A program made the position numbers and the translations under genes. Under the pieces are notes generated by a model, which had not been told where the DNA came from, did not search any database, and worked only from the letters and a program-made list of their open reading frames with translations. This document shows, in pieces, positions 51,313 to 64,000 of a stretch of DNA of 64,000 nucleotides (position 1 is the stretch's first letter; each line of letters starts with the position of its first letter). The stretch is taken from NCBI GenBank assembly GCA_010645155.1, contig CM021317.1:2186954-2250953 (forward strand), written 5' to 3'. This DNA comes from Tigriopus japonicus. Lineage: Eukaryota > Arthropoda > Copepoda > Harpacticoida > Harpacticidae.

Positions 51313-54300
51313 GGTTGATCCACGTAAGTACCGAAACAGTGTCACAGCCGAATCAATGGAATGAGGAGGTGAGCGAGATGTTTCCTGGTAAAGGTGTTTC
51401 AATCAACTGATTCTCGTGCCATGGTCATCTGGTCACTGGACTTTGGTTGTCGAGCGCAAGAGAAATGCACCGAAATTCTGGTTACGCTTCAATCGATCCG
51501 TCAGTATTACGTTATACGGGATTGCATCTGATGATTCTGTCGCACTGTTTTGGAGAGATGTTTGAACGTATTATCATTTTTGCTCGAAAAAAACTTTCTT
51601 TAGTGTGTTTTGCGTAAACATATGCAAAAATTTGGAGTAGGTTTGGTATAAGGGAAACAACAATTCCATTTGGGATACAGGGGATCAGAAATGGTTGATC
51701 ACCATTTTTCAAGAAAACGTCATCAATATAAGCTTCAACGCCATCTACCATGAAAAAACTTACTTATACCTAAAAGGCCTATTTTGAGCCTTTTTGATGA
51801 TCTTAAGTGTCGTTCGTATGTCCAAACTTATTGATACATTGATGGATGAATGTCAATAACTGTATGGGTTGCTCCCAATGCTCCTTTTTGAGTTTTTAGG
51901 GTGTTGTGAAAAGTGCAGACATGCTGTTAATTCATTTCAAGATCCAGTTACTAGTAAGATCCAACTACGGCCATGTTTTGCTTATTTGGCCAAAAGCTCC
52001 ATGCTCAAAACCTCTGCTATTTCCCAATTGCTTGAAGATTAGCTTTCAATCCCATCAACTTTAAAAATTGATCTTTTTTAGACCATTTTGATGCAATAAA
52101 ACAGACACAATGCTAAAAAAATCATATCAAATTTGCCGAGAAACATTTCCAAACATTTTGAGATATGTTTTTGATACAGGAAATAGAGTGAAAAAATTAT
52201 AATATAGTACCTTTATCTAACTTAGGTTTAAATTAAAAGTTATAAATCTAAAATCTATTAAATCAACAAATTTTGAATATCTAGTCATTATATTTTTAAG
52301 GCTATCTAACATAGCTGTTGGACTTGAAAATACTTGAAAATATGTTGTTCAGGTGCTGAGTTATTTAAGCTTAATTGGCCCATTTTAAACCCCAAATAGC
52401 GAAAAAACGCTCCGGGCATATGAAAGCACAAATTTCCAAGAAAACGATAAGGTTTTTAATGCCAATTTTGAAATTAATTCTGAACTGTCAGTGTCAATGG
52501 AGTTTACTATTTACCAGCTCCAAGATTATGTTTAAAACTGACCAGAGCGTCTCTTGAACCAAACATAGTATTGATCACAAAAGAGATAAAGACAACCAAA
52601 ATTCCATCGGCTCAACGAGGAAGTGAGGATTTTCCAGAATCGTGCCCACGGCGGAGGATAAAATGACAATGGCCCCTGTGAGGAAGAAATATAGGGCACC
52701 ATCATGATTCCACTACAACACTGAAGTATCTACTTCTATTTGGAACTGGATTGAATGAAGGTGGCAACTACGAACAAATACCAGGCAACTCTTTGAAGAA
52801 GAACAATAACCGAGACTTTGTGAGCTCAAATTGGTCAATCAAGTTACGTGTTGGAAAGGGTCTGTAAGGCAGTGTTTCTAGCGAAATGGAAATCACCGAA
52901 ATCTGTTATGGCTGAATTTGAACATCTGTTTGAGAAAGATGGGAAAGTTGGCTATTATTACAAGGAATTTGTATTAAATCAACTAGAACCAAGTGCTGAG
53001 CCTTTTGTTTGACAAGTTTCACAACGTATCAATCGCAACATCACCTCAATTGACTTTCAAGGATCAGTGAATAAAAAAACAATAAATCAGCGAGTGACAC
53101 ACATAAAACCTTGGATTTAGAAAAAAATACGCAAATCTAATTCCTCCTCAACATTTGAAATGTTTGGTTTATTGACAGATTCAAGAAAACTCAATTATAA
53201 TTGGTGAGTCATATTTCAGATGTTTTTTTCAGATTCTTGAAAAGAAAGAACACAGACTAATGAGAAGCAAAAATATCGGCAAGTGAGACAATCTTAAAAA
53301 TATTTTCAATTTAGGTCCTGTATACCAAATAGGGAAAATGAAATGTCCTAAATATGGCTTGTCAAAATAGAAAACTGTATAATTTAGAGGGGCAACTATC
53401 TGCTTGTGTCGATTGTATAAAAGTCAAACCATTAGTCAAAAAGATGCTTTTGCTTTACGCCAAGTGATACGATTCAAGAAGCAATCATTGTGGAAAATGA
53501 TGGGAAATGATGCATAAATAAAATAAAAACAAAATACTTCTATCTTGAAAACAATTGTGGTAAGATGATTGGCAAAAATCCAAAAAATTGGATGAACGCC
53601 AAAAATATAAATAAAAACTCAATTTAGTCCCCAAATCAACAATTAGCTTTGTTAAATTTTTGTGTTACTTTAAAGCATTTCCTGGCTCAAAAAACATGGA
53701 TTATTAATGGTAATAGTTTTCTTAATTTTAAGTCCATAAGTAATTAAAATATTAATCCTTGATTGTTATCAGGATGATCTTGTAGTTATGACATATTCAG
53801 CTTTTATGTGAAACCCTCCAATTTGCCCAAGTTTTACTAATACAGCTTTGACCAAAATTTATCAATTTCCTTTTTCATTAGACTCAACAATATTTGTATG
53901 TTGCTTCTCTCTTATACAAGGCCTCTGTTTCTTGTTGCGAACACGTGAATATGCCACGTCTCTTTTTTTGTTTGAGGCGTTGAACGCTGAAAACTGGAAG
54001 GGCTCGTTGGGAATTCAATTGGCCTTCAACCCCTGATTGGTATCTCACGTTTCGGGCGACGTCGAGCTCAAAGCGTCTCAAACTCTTTTCATTCATCTCC
54101 CGAATATGATTTGTTGTGATATCGAGGTTTCTTGCAAACTAATAATCTTGGTCAAATAAAAATGATGGAGTGCAAATAACAACGGAGTTGATCAGATGGA
54201 ACTTCATGTTCAAATGCTTTTCAAGTTTAAAGTCAACTAGATTCTATAAGAAAATCATGTTTTGCACTGATGAGGTTGGACAATTATAATTTTGGCTCGC

Positions 54301-55135
54301 TTGCGCCTTTTTTCAAAAAAATCTGTAAATATATAATTTTTTTCAGTGCGTTGAAACTTCTGTAAAGCCGGTTTATGAAGTGTTGATTTCGTTTTCATTG
54401 CGTTTGAAGAGCTCGTTAAATAAAACAATTTAAAGCAAATAATAAAGTAAGATGTAATCAGTGAGTCAGTTGACGTAAAAGGATTTTTAAGTAATAGATT
54501 CCATGAATGTGACCACAACGATGAACAATGATATTGTTTTGAAGTTTTTTTTAGGACTCAGCTTGATTTCATTTGACATTCATTTATAATGTACGTTATG
54601 TTTAGCTAAATGTCCCTTTAGGAATCATCCAATACTCCGATGAGTGTGTTATTAGGACGACCCCTTTTAGCTCTGTTTTTTTTTGGTGGGGGGTGGAGTT
54701 TTTTGTTTTGTTTTTTCGAGCTCTGCAAGCTATTTGCTCGCATGTATGAGTTTGATAACAAAGTTTCAATCGAAATGACAGGTTTTGACTAACTTTATCT
54801 TTAGGGCTTTCAAAACAAAGTTGCTGATAAAATAAAGTCCAAATTGTAGAAGCTTGGTTTTAGAACAACAAACAGTAAAAAAATATGATTTAATTTTAAT
54901 GAATCAGCAAACTCATTGGATCTTTTGACATCATAAGTGCGCTCAAGATATGACAAACTGCGATCCCGATCTTCATGTATGTTGTAATATCCCATACGTC
55001 GTTTAATAACACTTAACTTTGTATCCAATTCTTTATCAGGATTACGCTAGTTTATTTACTCAAACATCTGAGACTCTCACTCGTCAACAAAGGTCAAACG
55101 TTATGTCAATATTCACGTGAGTTCTTTAAGCCCAA
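51313..55135. other. Intergenic region between CPAP3 and cathepsin genes
   Basis: About 3.8 kb separating two divergently transcribed genes, so it should contain both promoters. The cathepsin core promoter is at its right end; no TATA box was seen near the CPAP3 start. Very AT-rich from 51.8 to 53.8 kb. Open frames of 60-90 codons occur on both strands without recognisable content. Confidence 0.6.
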
Positions 55136-55169
55136 TATAAAAGCAGACTTGGGCCATTAAGCCTCATTC
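55136..55169 (+). promoter_or_regulatory. Core promoter of the cathepsin gene (TATA box and initiator)
   Basis: TATAAAAG at 55136-55143 and an arthropod-type initiator TCATTC at 55164-55169; the initiator A (55166) is 30 bases from the first T of the TATA box, the usual distance. This predicts a 5' UTR of about 39 bases before the ATG at 55205. TATA promoters are common for highly expressed, regulated digestive enzymes. Confidence 0.75.
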
Positions 55170-55204
55170 CCGGGTAGGGTTTGTTTAAAGCAAGTCTGTC
55201 CAAG

Positions 55205-56445
<1,241 letters not shown>

Positions 56446-56511
56446 GTGAAGATCTTATTTGAATCAGAAACAGAGTCATCGTGATTTCTTGAGAATTGGT
56501 TTTCATTCTTT

Positions 56512-56517
56512 TTTATT
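56512..56517 (-). terminator. Poly(A) signal of the mucin-like gene
   Basis: AATAAA on the minus strand 29 bases past the stop codon of the mucin-like gene. Only 100 bases separate its stop from that of the cathepsin gene, so cleavage here would place its 3' end inside or against the cathepsin 3' UTR. No canonical plus-strand signal for the cathepsin was found between 56446 and 56560. Confidence 0.6.
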
Positions 56518-56545
56518 CAACAAAACATAACGAGAATTGAGAAAC

Positions 56546-59500
56546 TTAACCAGAAATTGAGGAATATTTAACGGAAGGAATGAACGATCTAAATGGTTTG
56601 CCATGGATTGGATAGTACCAAACCAAAGGAGCTGTATTCTTTGGTCCACTCACGAGCAAATTTAGCTTGGAGTCGATCACATTTTGCTCCTCTAATGGAG
56701 GAACGCCCTCTGAAGTGGATTGAATCCGGGTCCTTAGAGAGCGGGTTGGGGAATTCTTGTCATCAGGGATAGAGTTGGTTTCTTCTCCAAAATCCACGGC
56801 TGGATCCGAGATCCAAACCACTGGACTATCCGTCATAGGGATCAATGTTGGAGATTCATCCACTGACTCAGTAGGTGAAATGCTATCTTCGGATGAAGTG
56901 CTTTCAGATGTTGGAGTACTAAAAGATGTAATAGACTGAGAAGTCGTAGCCAGAGTCGTTGTTGAAGATTGCGTTGTGGTCGTAGTTGTGACTAATGTTG
57001 TCAATGTTGTTGTAGTGGTAGTGGTTGTAGTTGAAGTAGTTATCGTAGTTGGTGTTGTTCTTGTTGTGATGGTTGTTGCAGTTGTAGCAGAAGTAGTCGT
57101 AGGAGTTGTGGTTGCAGTTGTTGATATCTGATCTGTTGTAAATTCTTTATCTGCCCACATCCACTTTTCATTTTTGTCCTCACGGAGAACATTGAAGAAG
57201 GCATTGTCACTGATGGTGGCTGGATCCAAGGCATCATCATTGGCATGGTTGGCAAAGTCAGTGTAGTATTCATACTCAACAGTTGGCTTTTCTGGGTCTT
57301 GCAGGATCCCAAAATCAAGATCGTGCTCATGATCATGAACAAAGTTATCCGGCTCGAAAGGCTCTTCTTCTTTGTCAATCACATGCAGGATTTCCAAAAT
57401 GGACTTGGGGTACGTTTGTTTGGAAGTAGGAGTTGTCTCTTCTCTAGGGATGACTTCGTCCATAATCAAGGACACAAAAGTGTTTAAACTTGAGGGTGTG
57501 GGCGATGCCGTTGGACTCATGGCTAAGGCGCTATATGGCACTTTGTTCAAGGACTCTCTTAGATCTGGAATCTCATTTTCATTGCCATGAATGACATTCC
57601 GCTCCGGGGAGTTGTCAAGGTCTGTCAAGTCAGGCAGCAAACCAATTCGATTGGGGTCGAGAGATTTGCCGTCTCTGGCATTCTGCTTTTCGTCCTCTTT
57701 AATTTGGACCTCTGCCAGCGGTGGAACCTCTGTTTCAGACTCTTTGTCTTCTTCTGGAGTGGGTTCTTCAATGGTTTTATTCCCGCCAACGATCCATGTT
57801 GTAGTTCCCATCAAGGGTGAAGGGGTTGGAGGTGGGTCAGAATTTGATTCTTCTTCTGGTACTTCCTCAATGATTAGAGATTCAGGTTCAGATTCGGTAA
57901 CCTTTTCAGTTGTTGTTGTTGTTGTTGTAGTGTCTGCTTTGGTAACAGTTTGACGAACCTCTTTTACTGAGTAGGGAGGCTCTAGAGTAGCAACGTCCTC
58001 AATTTCTTCCTTGTTTACTTTGATGATAACTTTGGACAGGTTATTTTGGCCTCTGGTAACTTGTTTCTCACCACTTTGGGTGAATGGATTTCGCACGGTA
58101 TCTTGGACTAGCACTACTTGGGGACCAGACTGGTTCTCTCTACTTTGGGCTGAATTTGTGTCTGATTTCTGAGGAAGTGAAAACATTTCCATGATTTTGG
58201 CCATGGTCATCGGGACCCACTCATCGCCAAAACTGGATAGCTCAGCCAGAGGCTCTCCGCCTTCAATGTCTTTAACGCCACTTCGCACAGCTTCCACGAC
58301 AATCGGAGTCTGTAATGTCAGGGATTGTGAAGGTGGATTGTTGATTGAGTTGGCAATAGATCCCAAGGGCAATCCACCGTCATCAGCGATATCCAAGGCC
58401 AATTCTGGTGTGAGCTCAGACGTTATCACAGATCCCAAGGGGGACCCATAATCTGTGTTTGGCTGTATTGCCGAGGGTTGAGTGGGAGGAATGCCATTAC
58501 TAGATTGGGACACGAGGGATCCAGTGGCTGCTTGACTAGAGGGATTTATATTCGAGGTCAGAGGTGGATTGAAGGTCGATGGAACATTATTCGGGACGGA
58601 GAATGCTTGATTGGGAGGTTGAAACGATTGTGCCGGGAAAGCTTGTCCAAGAACTGGAGCTTGTGGAGAACCATATCCAGTGGACGCAGGTTGACTAATA
58701 CCAAAGTTCACACCCCCACCAATGTTATTATTGTTGTTGTTATGAATAAAATTAGAGTTTTGAACATTTCCGTGGTTCAATGGTTGGCCAATAACTGACG
58801 CTTGGGGCGATCCGTAACCGTCGTCGCTCGGAAAGATCACTGGGGGAGCTTGGGTCGGTAAAGTGGGAAAGTAAGTCGCAGGATTTGGATTGGGAGGCAG
58901 GTATCCATTTTGGGGATGAGCACTTGCTACTGGTTGCTGGGGATAAGAGGGACGATTACCCTGATGGAAGTTCCCTTGATTCTGGGGTCGTCCTTGCGGC
59001 TGTGGGTAACCAGGTTTTGCGGTTTGACAAGGGGTAGGATATCCCTGGTTATTATTTCCTTGACTAGGAGGTTGGTATCCCTGGTGATTATTTCCTTGAC
59101 TAGGAGGTTGGTATCCCTGGTGATTATTTCCTTGACTAGGAGGTAGGTAACCTGGCTTGTTTCCCTGATTAAGGGGTGAATATCCACCTTGGGGTCGATT
59201 TGGTCGATGTCCCGGGGAATTGTAATTGTATAAGGGTTTATAAGCCGGTCTGTATCCGTTTGAAGTCGGTTTCTTGCTTCCGAATATCCCCAAGATGTCC
59301 CACTTGTACTTTCGCTTGGGCTTGGAAAATGAGTTTCCCTTGGGAGGATGGTAACTTGGTTGGACCTGATTTTGGTTGACGGGACGCCAATGTCCCAATG
59401 GAGGAGTATAAGTCGGTTTACTAGGTTTCACATTGTTCGGGTTTCCGGGATAATAGGACGGTTTGCTCGTTTGAACACCGCGGTTCTTATTGAATAGATT

Positions 59501-59569
59501 GAAAAATAACCCTTCACTTTCGAACATCACCAAGGATAACACAAATAAAACAAGTCGTCCACACCACAT
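56546..59569 (-). CDS. Secreted Pro/Gln/Asn/Tyr-rich and Thr-rich mucin-like protein
   Basis: A single uninterrupted frame of 1007 codons with a signal peptide (MWCGRLVLFVLSLVMFESEG). Residues 25 to about 230 are rich in Pro, Gln, Asn, Gly and Tyr, with a 12-residue tandem repeat GYQPPSQGNNHQ at about 143-178. Four related motifs follow: YGSPQASVIGQ (about 251), YGSPQAPVLGQ (about 298), YGSPLGSVITS (about 373) and GLPLGSIANS (about 397). The middle is acidic and Ser/Glu-rich. Residues about 810-880 are a near-continuous Thr tract, expected to carry O-glycans. The C terminus is not obviously a membrane anchor, and only two cysteines are apparent after the signal peptide start. No enzymatic or chitin-binding domain. 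It is probably a structural matrix, cuticle or peritrophic protein (inference from composition). Tail to tail with the cathepsin gene. Confidence 0.85.
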   Translation of the reverse strand: MWCGRLVLFVLSLVMFESEGLFFNLFNKNRGVQTSKPSYYPGNPNNVKPSKPTYTPPLGHWRPVNQNQVQPSYHPPKGNSFSKPKRKYKWDILGIFGSKKPTSNGYRPAYKPLYNYNSPGHRPNRPQGGYSPLNQGNKPGYLPPSQGNNHQGYQPPSQGNNHQGYQPPSQGNNNQGYPTPCQTAKPGYPQPQGRPQNQGNFHQGNRPSYPQQPVASAHPQNGYLPPNPNPATYFPTLPTQAPPVIFPSDDGYGSPQASVIGQPLNHGNVQNSNFIHNNNNNNIGGGVNFGISQPASTGYGSPQAPVLGQAFPAQSFQPPNQAFSVPNNVPSTFNPPLTSNINPSSQAATGSLVSQSSNGIPPTQPSAIQPNTDYGSPLGSVITSELTPELALDIADDGGLPLGSIANSINNPPSQSLTLQTPIVVEAVRSGVKDIEGGEPLAELSSFGDEWVPMTMAKIMEMFSLPQKSDTNSAQSRENQSGPQVVLVQDTVRNPFTQSGEKQVTRGQNNLSKVIIKVNKEEIEDVATLEPPYSVKEVRQTVTKADTTTTTTTTEKVTESEPESLIIEEVPEEESNSDPPPTPSPLMGTTTWIVGGNKTIEEPTPEEDKESETEVPPLAEVQIKEDEKQNARDGKSLDPNRIGLLPDLTDLDNSPERNVIHGNENEIPDLRESLNKVPYSALAMSPTASPTPSSLNTFVSLIMDEVIPREETTPTSKQTYPKSILEILHVIDKEEEPFEPDNFVHDHEHDLDFGILQDPEKPTVEYEYYTDFANHANDDALDPATISDNAFFNVLREDKNEKWMWADKEFTTDQISTTATTTPTTTSATTATTITTRTTPTTITTSTTTTTTTTTLTTLVTTTTTTQSSTTTLATTSQSITSFSTPTSESTSSEDSISPTESVDESPTLIPMTDSPVVWISDPAVDFGEETNSIPDDKNSPTRSLRTRIQSTSEGVPPLEEQNVIDSKLNLLVSGPKNTAPLVWYYPIHGKPFRSFIPSVKYSSISG
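59034..59141 (-). repeat. 36-bp tandem repeat, three copies, inside the mucin-like gene
   Basis: Copies at 59034-59069, 59070-59105 and 59106-59141, followed by a partial fourth. The second and third are identical base for base; the first has about four differences. The unit encodes 12 residues (GYQPPSQGNNHQ), so copy-number change keeps the frame. Identity at silent positions points to recent duplication or gene conversion. Confidence 0.92.
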
Positions 59570-61045
59570 TGTTCTTGGATTAACAACACTTATGATAATG
59601 ACAACAACAACAAGAAGAAGGAGGAGAAGAACAAGGAATTCGTCTAAAAGCAGAGCATCACATAGTTCTTCGGGTCGACAATGTGGTTAAATCCGATTCC
59701 GGATGGCTGACCATAAATAAAAATGCCGGCGTTGTCACAAGGCGCACTGGTCCCGTAATGAGAGATTCTGCAATGGAAACAAAGATCTTGAATTCTTAAG
59801 AACTTCATCTCGGACAACTAGAATTCTACTGGCACATTTTGTTCTTCTAATTCAAATGGCAATGAGGCCGATCTTCTGCCAGGAAGATCTGAACGTACTA
59901 CAAAGTCAAAGTAGTCGTGTGATACATTTCGTGTCATTCTACGTTTCCCTCATTACCGGTGGGCTTCCGCTTGATTCGTCGATATCTCGTTGTTGCTGTT
60001 GAGTTCCCGTTTACTTTGTCGAGGGCGCATCCACTATCACTCATCAAATTCGAAGATAATGCGAAATCCTCCTGAAAAACACGAGAATCGTACAAAACCC
60101 AGAAACCAACGAGTCAAAACCATTGGCTTTGCCTCATCCTGATAGAGCAATTAAACCATTTCCCATGTGTTTGCAAATGGACAGGGTCGACTTGAAATAT
60201 TGGGAGTGAAAAGTTGGGCGTTTAAATTTTTAAAATGGAAAAACAATTAGACAAACACATTTTATAACAGAATTAATAAGTAACATACCAATTATATAAT
60301 TACCACAAATTACGGTGTATATCCAAAGAAAAAAAAATCGCAATACACATTATTAAATATCTGGAGGGATACATTTGAGAAAAATGTGAAGAAAATATTG
60401 AATGCTGCAAACAATGATTTACTTGCAATGGTGCGTTTTATTAATCGAAAAAAACAATGATTTAGCCAAATATTGCTTAAACGAGAAATCGATTTTTTTA
60501 AACTGTCAAGTACCCAAGGTAATTTAATAATTTCCCCGTAAGATATTTGAGTTTGGCATGTTTGAGGATAAGTTGCCAAATAGCGCCCGAACTTTCGGTG
60601 GACCCTGTTTACTGTACAAGTTCCCAGGAATCGTTGCTCAAGTTCTCATGTCAAGTAAACCGTCAGTAAGTTATATTGTGATTGTTCAACCATCTTCTCA
60701 TGACCAAAGGACTTGTCTCTTACCTTTTCAGGGTCTTAGTTCCGCTTATCCATATTGTGGACTGATGAATTAATACAGATCTTGAAATGATGACGGCTTA
60801 GGAGCGACTGGAAGTGCCATCATCATTGGTTGTTATCTGTCAGAAAAATCAGATCCTCCTTGTTCTCATTCCCATCCTCAGAACCAGATAACTTATGGTC
60901 TGGATGGGTCCTTTTCCTAGGAGTCATACTAGGGGAAGAATTATAGTTCCTGTCCAAAGATGTGAGAAGTCCTTGGTTGCGGTGTCTTGCTAATTTGTCG
61001 CCTGTTGCTCTTGAGCCAAATCTTCTTGGAGAGGCACGAGCCACA

Positions 61046-61069
61046 ACCAACCAACCAACCAACCAACCA
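61046..61069. repeat. CCAA microsatellite
   Basis: Six uninterrupted ACCA units. Same unit as the GGTT tract at 15044-15071 on the other strand. Confidence 0.9.
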
Positions 61070-62440
61070 CTAGAGAACCAATTTTGGCACTCAAATCTTG
61101 GTGGGCTTGATGTCACGTTTTGTTCGATCACTCACTAATTATTTCCGTTCATTGTCAGATTGATACGAGAACAAGACAAATATCATGATACTTTATGGGG
61201 CAATAAGACATTTTTTCAATCAGTTTTAGTGATCAACCTTATTGACAATTATATGAAAATTTTAAACGATTTCCTTTTCTATTAAGTTACTGATTATGCA
61301 GTGAAAATAATTAACACTGGCTTAAATCAGAGATCATTTCATTCTCGTCATTTGACCAAAATCGAATTTATTAAATTACCAAACATCTTATAAAATTTGG
61401 GAGTAAGACATAAATAAAATCATTTCAAATATCTTATATCAAAATTTGAAAAATCATTTTGATAACACATCGCACATGTTTTTTTAAAGAAACATTTTAA
61501 AACAACACATACCGTAACAAAATTCATGTTTTACTAATCTATAGTCATTTATATTTTCAATTTTTTAAAGAGTTCACTAATCTTAAATCTAATTGTTGTA
61601 TACAAAAATAGGTAGTTAAATATAAGGAAAAATCAGTAAATTACGATGACCCATGTCAATTTATTTCTTTCCAAATAGTTTATTTTTTGGAACATGATTG
61701 ACGAGAATTTGTCTTTTTTGGCCCCTGATATCGACTGTTTCACATATCGTCAATGCATTTTTCACACTCCTTTGAATGAATTTTTTTTTTTGCTTAAGAA
61801 CGAGACCTTGAAGAGGTCAGAGCGTATTTTTCCCTCATTTGGGCGTTGTCCATAGAACAAGGTATCATCGCTGAATTGATATCTTCCTCAGAATGTGACA
61901 TCAAATGCCTTTTTAAGCAAAGATATTATTTCATTTAGAGGTGATTGCCAAATCTGCACTATTTGCATGTGAGGCAAAATCCGACTCTGGCTTTCATTCA
62001 AGTTAAAAGTGATGATTATTTTCAGATCGACATTACGAACAAAAGTGGTTGGATGGTAAGAAATTACATGGTAAAAAGAGGGAACCCAACTCAGTCATAA
62101 TTGCAAACAACCCCCTGAAAGATTTCTTCCTCTGATAAAAAACATTTATGAGTCAAGACAACTTCCGTTACTATGACTTTGCACCATTTCTTGAGCACTT
62201 GTCATTCTTCCGCTTTTACTTGCATTATACTTAAACCATTTTGGTCATTCTCTCATATGGTTTGCTCATTCGATGCAAATGTAGGATTGCTATGAATTGG
62301 AGCCCCAAAAATATTTTATTAGTATAGTAATTTATGATGAAGTGAGACAGTAAAGGCATTTCATGGTCTGCAAGACAAAAAGTTCTCGCACTTTTTGGTT
62401 TTGTCGTCTAAAGTATTTCAGTATAGATATTGTAGGCATA

Positions 62441-62678
62441 ACCGAAACCGAGAACAGACATGCATTATAAAAGATGGAGTTAGAAGACACAATCGAAATA
62501 TTTTTGATCCAAAAACCCCTGAAATTTAAGTTCTCCGTTTCTTTTTTTAATTTGCGACTACCCAACATCAAACACATAAGCAATTTAAAATTTTAAGATT
62601 AATTTTGCATTGATACAATTTTGTAGTCAACTGCTTTCAGTTTCGGTTTCGATTATGAGCCCTTTCGGTCCATCACTA
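62441..62678 (-). repeat. Inverted ACCGAAACCGA repeat, possible hAT end
   Basis: ACCGAAACCGAGAAC at 62441-62455 faces GTTTCGGTTTCGAT at 62639-62653. Read on the minus strand the right end is TAGTGATGGACCGAAAGGG (62678 inward), resembling hAT terminal sequences of the TAGTGATG type. A related word, GCTTTTGGTTTCGGTTTCGG, occurs at 543-562. The other terminus was not found, so this is a fragment at best. Confidence 0.4.
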
Positions 62679-63387
62679 ATTCAAAGAAAGGATATGTTTT
62701 TGCGAATTTTGGGTGGGGTCGTGAATTTTGGGGTAAAAAAGTCATAGTTTGAAGAGTTACAAAATCACACGCACTTGGCTGTAGATAACCTAAATGTTTC
62801 CGTTCAGTACCATTTAGTCATTTTGGTCATAAACTTAATATCACAAGAGTAATTCTTAATTTAGTTTTGGGCTCTATCATATGACAATATGGAATTTCTA
62901 CAAATATTCATGCAGAGCTCAAGCTCTTTTTGATGGCAACGTGATTTTGCAAATAAATAGAATAGAGTTTATATCGCCCACAACAACAGAAGAATAGCCT
63001 TTTGCCTTGTGTTTAGTAAGTCATTTCAATATCATTTGTAAATGGCGTGTTCATGATAAATGATGTTTATTCTTTTTTAATCTTATTTATTTCTTATCTT
63101 ACTTACATCTTTTAAATCTTTTATTTATTTTAGCAAAAGTTTTCTATAAGTTTGTATTGTCTCTTTATGGATCAATATGAAATTGCTTAGAAACAGTTCT
63201 TGGACGCTTTTATTGTTAGTACAACTAAAAATGGGCTAGCCCCAAGATTTGTGTTTGGATGTTTGACGATATTTATACCTTTTCATTGTTCAAAAAATGA
63301 CCAGACACCTAAAATAAGCTACAGCATGTAAAAAAATTGGAACCAGAAATTGCTCATCGTTGAAGGGTTGTCAATAAGGACAGGAAG

Positions 63388-63669
63388 TTTAGACGAATAA
63401 AACTCTCAATTTAAACGAAAAAAGACGAATAATATTTTTTCGTTTTTTTGGGGGGGGGGCGTAATTACCTTATTAGACGAAAAACGACGAATAAAATTGA
63501 CCGATTAAGCGAAAAAAGACGAAGAAAAGTTCACTTAAGACGAAATAAAAGAAAAAAATACTTGTAAGACGTAAAAATCGAATCAATTTCCCAAAAAGGC
63601 GAATGATACTGGCTTATAAGAAAGAAGAAAAATTTAAATGCCCTTACAGACGAAAAAAGACGTTAAAAC
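63388..63669 (+). repeat. Degenerate AGACGAA repeat array with a poly(G) run
   Basis: Variants of TTAGACGAAAAAAGACGAAT recur about eight times over 280 bases with irregular spacing of about 25-60 bases (for example near 63390, 63415, 63475, 63507, 63536, 63570 and 63648). A run of ten G (63450-63459) interrupts it. No coding potential; an old minisatellite or transposon interior. Confidence 0.6.
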
Positions 63670-64000
63670 TGCTTCCACAAAATAGATGAAATGTATGATG
63701 GGGACCAATCTGTCTGCTTGTGCGAAAACGGCGAAATCTTTAAAATTTAAGAAAGGAAGTATCTAATGAGCAAGAATTAGCCAGTCAAATGTTAAATTCG
63801 AATAATATGTCAAATAAAAACCAAGAGTTACAAAAATGCCTCTTTTAAAGAAACGTTTTCAGTACAGCTTTACTTAAAATCAGATTTACAGATCCAATAA
63901 TTGTTTTGATGACCAGAAAGCTTTTTCAACCCAATAATATTCCTTTCTCTCTGTGTCTGTCGAACAACTCTACGAGTACAAGTTAATTTATAAGTGTGGA

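Larger units (their letters stand above)
59570..64000. other. Right-hand region without a supported gene
   Basis: 59570-59760 should hold the 5' UTR and promoter of the mucin-like gene; no clear TATA/initiator pair was found. 60550-61130 is less AT-rich and has a minus-strand frame of 102 codons (61131-60823), but no splice or domain support. 61140-63380 is very AT-rich with nothing recognisable apart from the repeat at 62441-62678. 63388-63669 is a degenerate AGACGAA repeat. Confidence 0.55.

Noticed and set aside
60823..61131. Minus-strand frame of 102 codons with an acidic C terminus
   Set aside because: Includes the translated CCAA microsatellite (GWLVGWLV), no signal peptide, no domain, no splice support.

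Overview
This is a eukaryotic nuclear window from an arthropod, most likely a crustacean. Genes have GT-AG introns from about 50 bases to 23 kb in an AT-rich background, and the encoded proteins are cuticle/extracellular-matrix and digestive types: a GH18 chitinase, a CPAP3/obstructor chitin-binding protein, a DM13 protein and a C1A cysteine protease. Copepod is a guess from the style of the proteins, not a demonstrated assignment.

Layout. 1-3432: N-terminal three exons of a secreted GH18 chitinase on the minus strand; the gene runs off the left edge. 3433-15334: about 12 kb with no supportable gene but several repeats (a tRNA-derived SINE, a 596-bp mariner-like element, an AATTAC-rich tract, a dispersed repeat pair). 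15335-45860: one large plus-strand gene of four exons, one intron of 23.1 kb, whose joined exons give an uninterrupted 1293-residue secreted protein with two four-cysteine modules, two thrombospondin type 1 domains, a DM13 domain, a long Ser/Thr-rich linker and a cysteine-rich EGF/EB-like tail. 46556-51312: minus-strand five-exon CPAP3/obstructor gene (543 residues, three peritrophin-A domains plus a long disordered tail). 51313-55135: intergenic. 55205-56445: plus-strand three-exon cathepsin L-like protease (369 residues) with a clear TATA box and initiator. 56546-59569: minus-strand intronless 1007-residue secreted Pro/Gln/Asn-rich and Thr-rich mucin-like protein. 59570-64000: no supportable gene.

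How they fit together. Every recognised product is predicted to be secreted, and at least two act on or bind chitin, so the window reads as a loose neighbourhood of cuticle, matrix and gut-lining genes; co-regulation is not shown. Two gene pairs converge tail to tail with almost touching 3' ends (46.5 kb and 56.5 kb). All exon models were assembled by hand from splice signals and reading phase; in each complete multi-exon gene the summed exon length is a multiple of three with no internal stop, which is the main support.

The best candidate for something undescribed is the 1293-residue TSP1-DM13-EGF/EB protein. Further points of interest are the cathepsin's cysteine-rich C-terminal extension, several non-autonomous transposons with recognisable terminal inverted repeats and target-site duplications, and a cluster of TGACGTCA palindromes.
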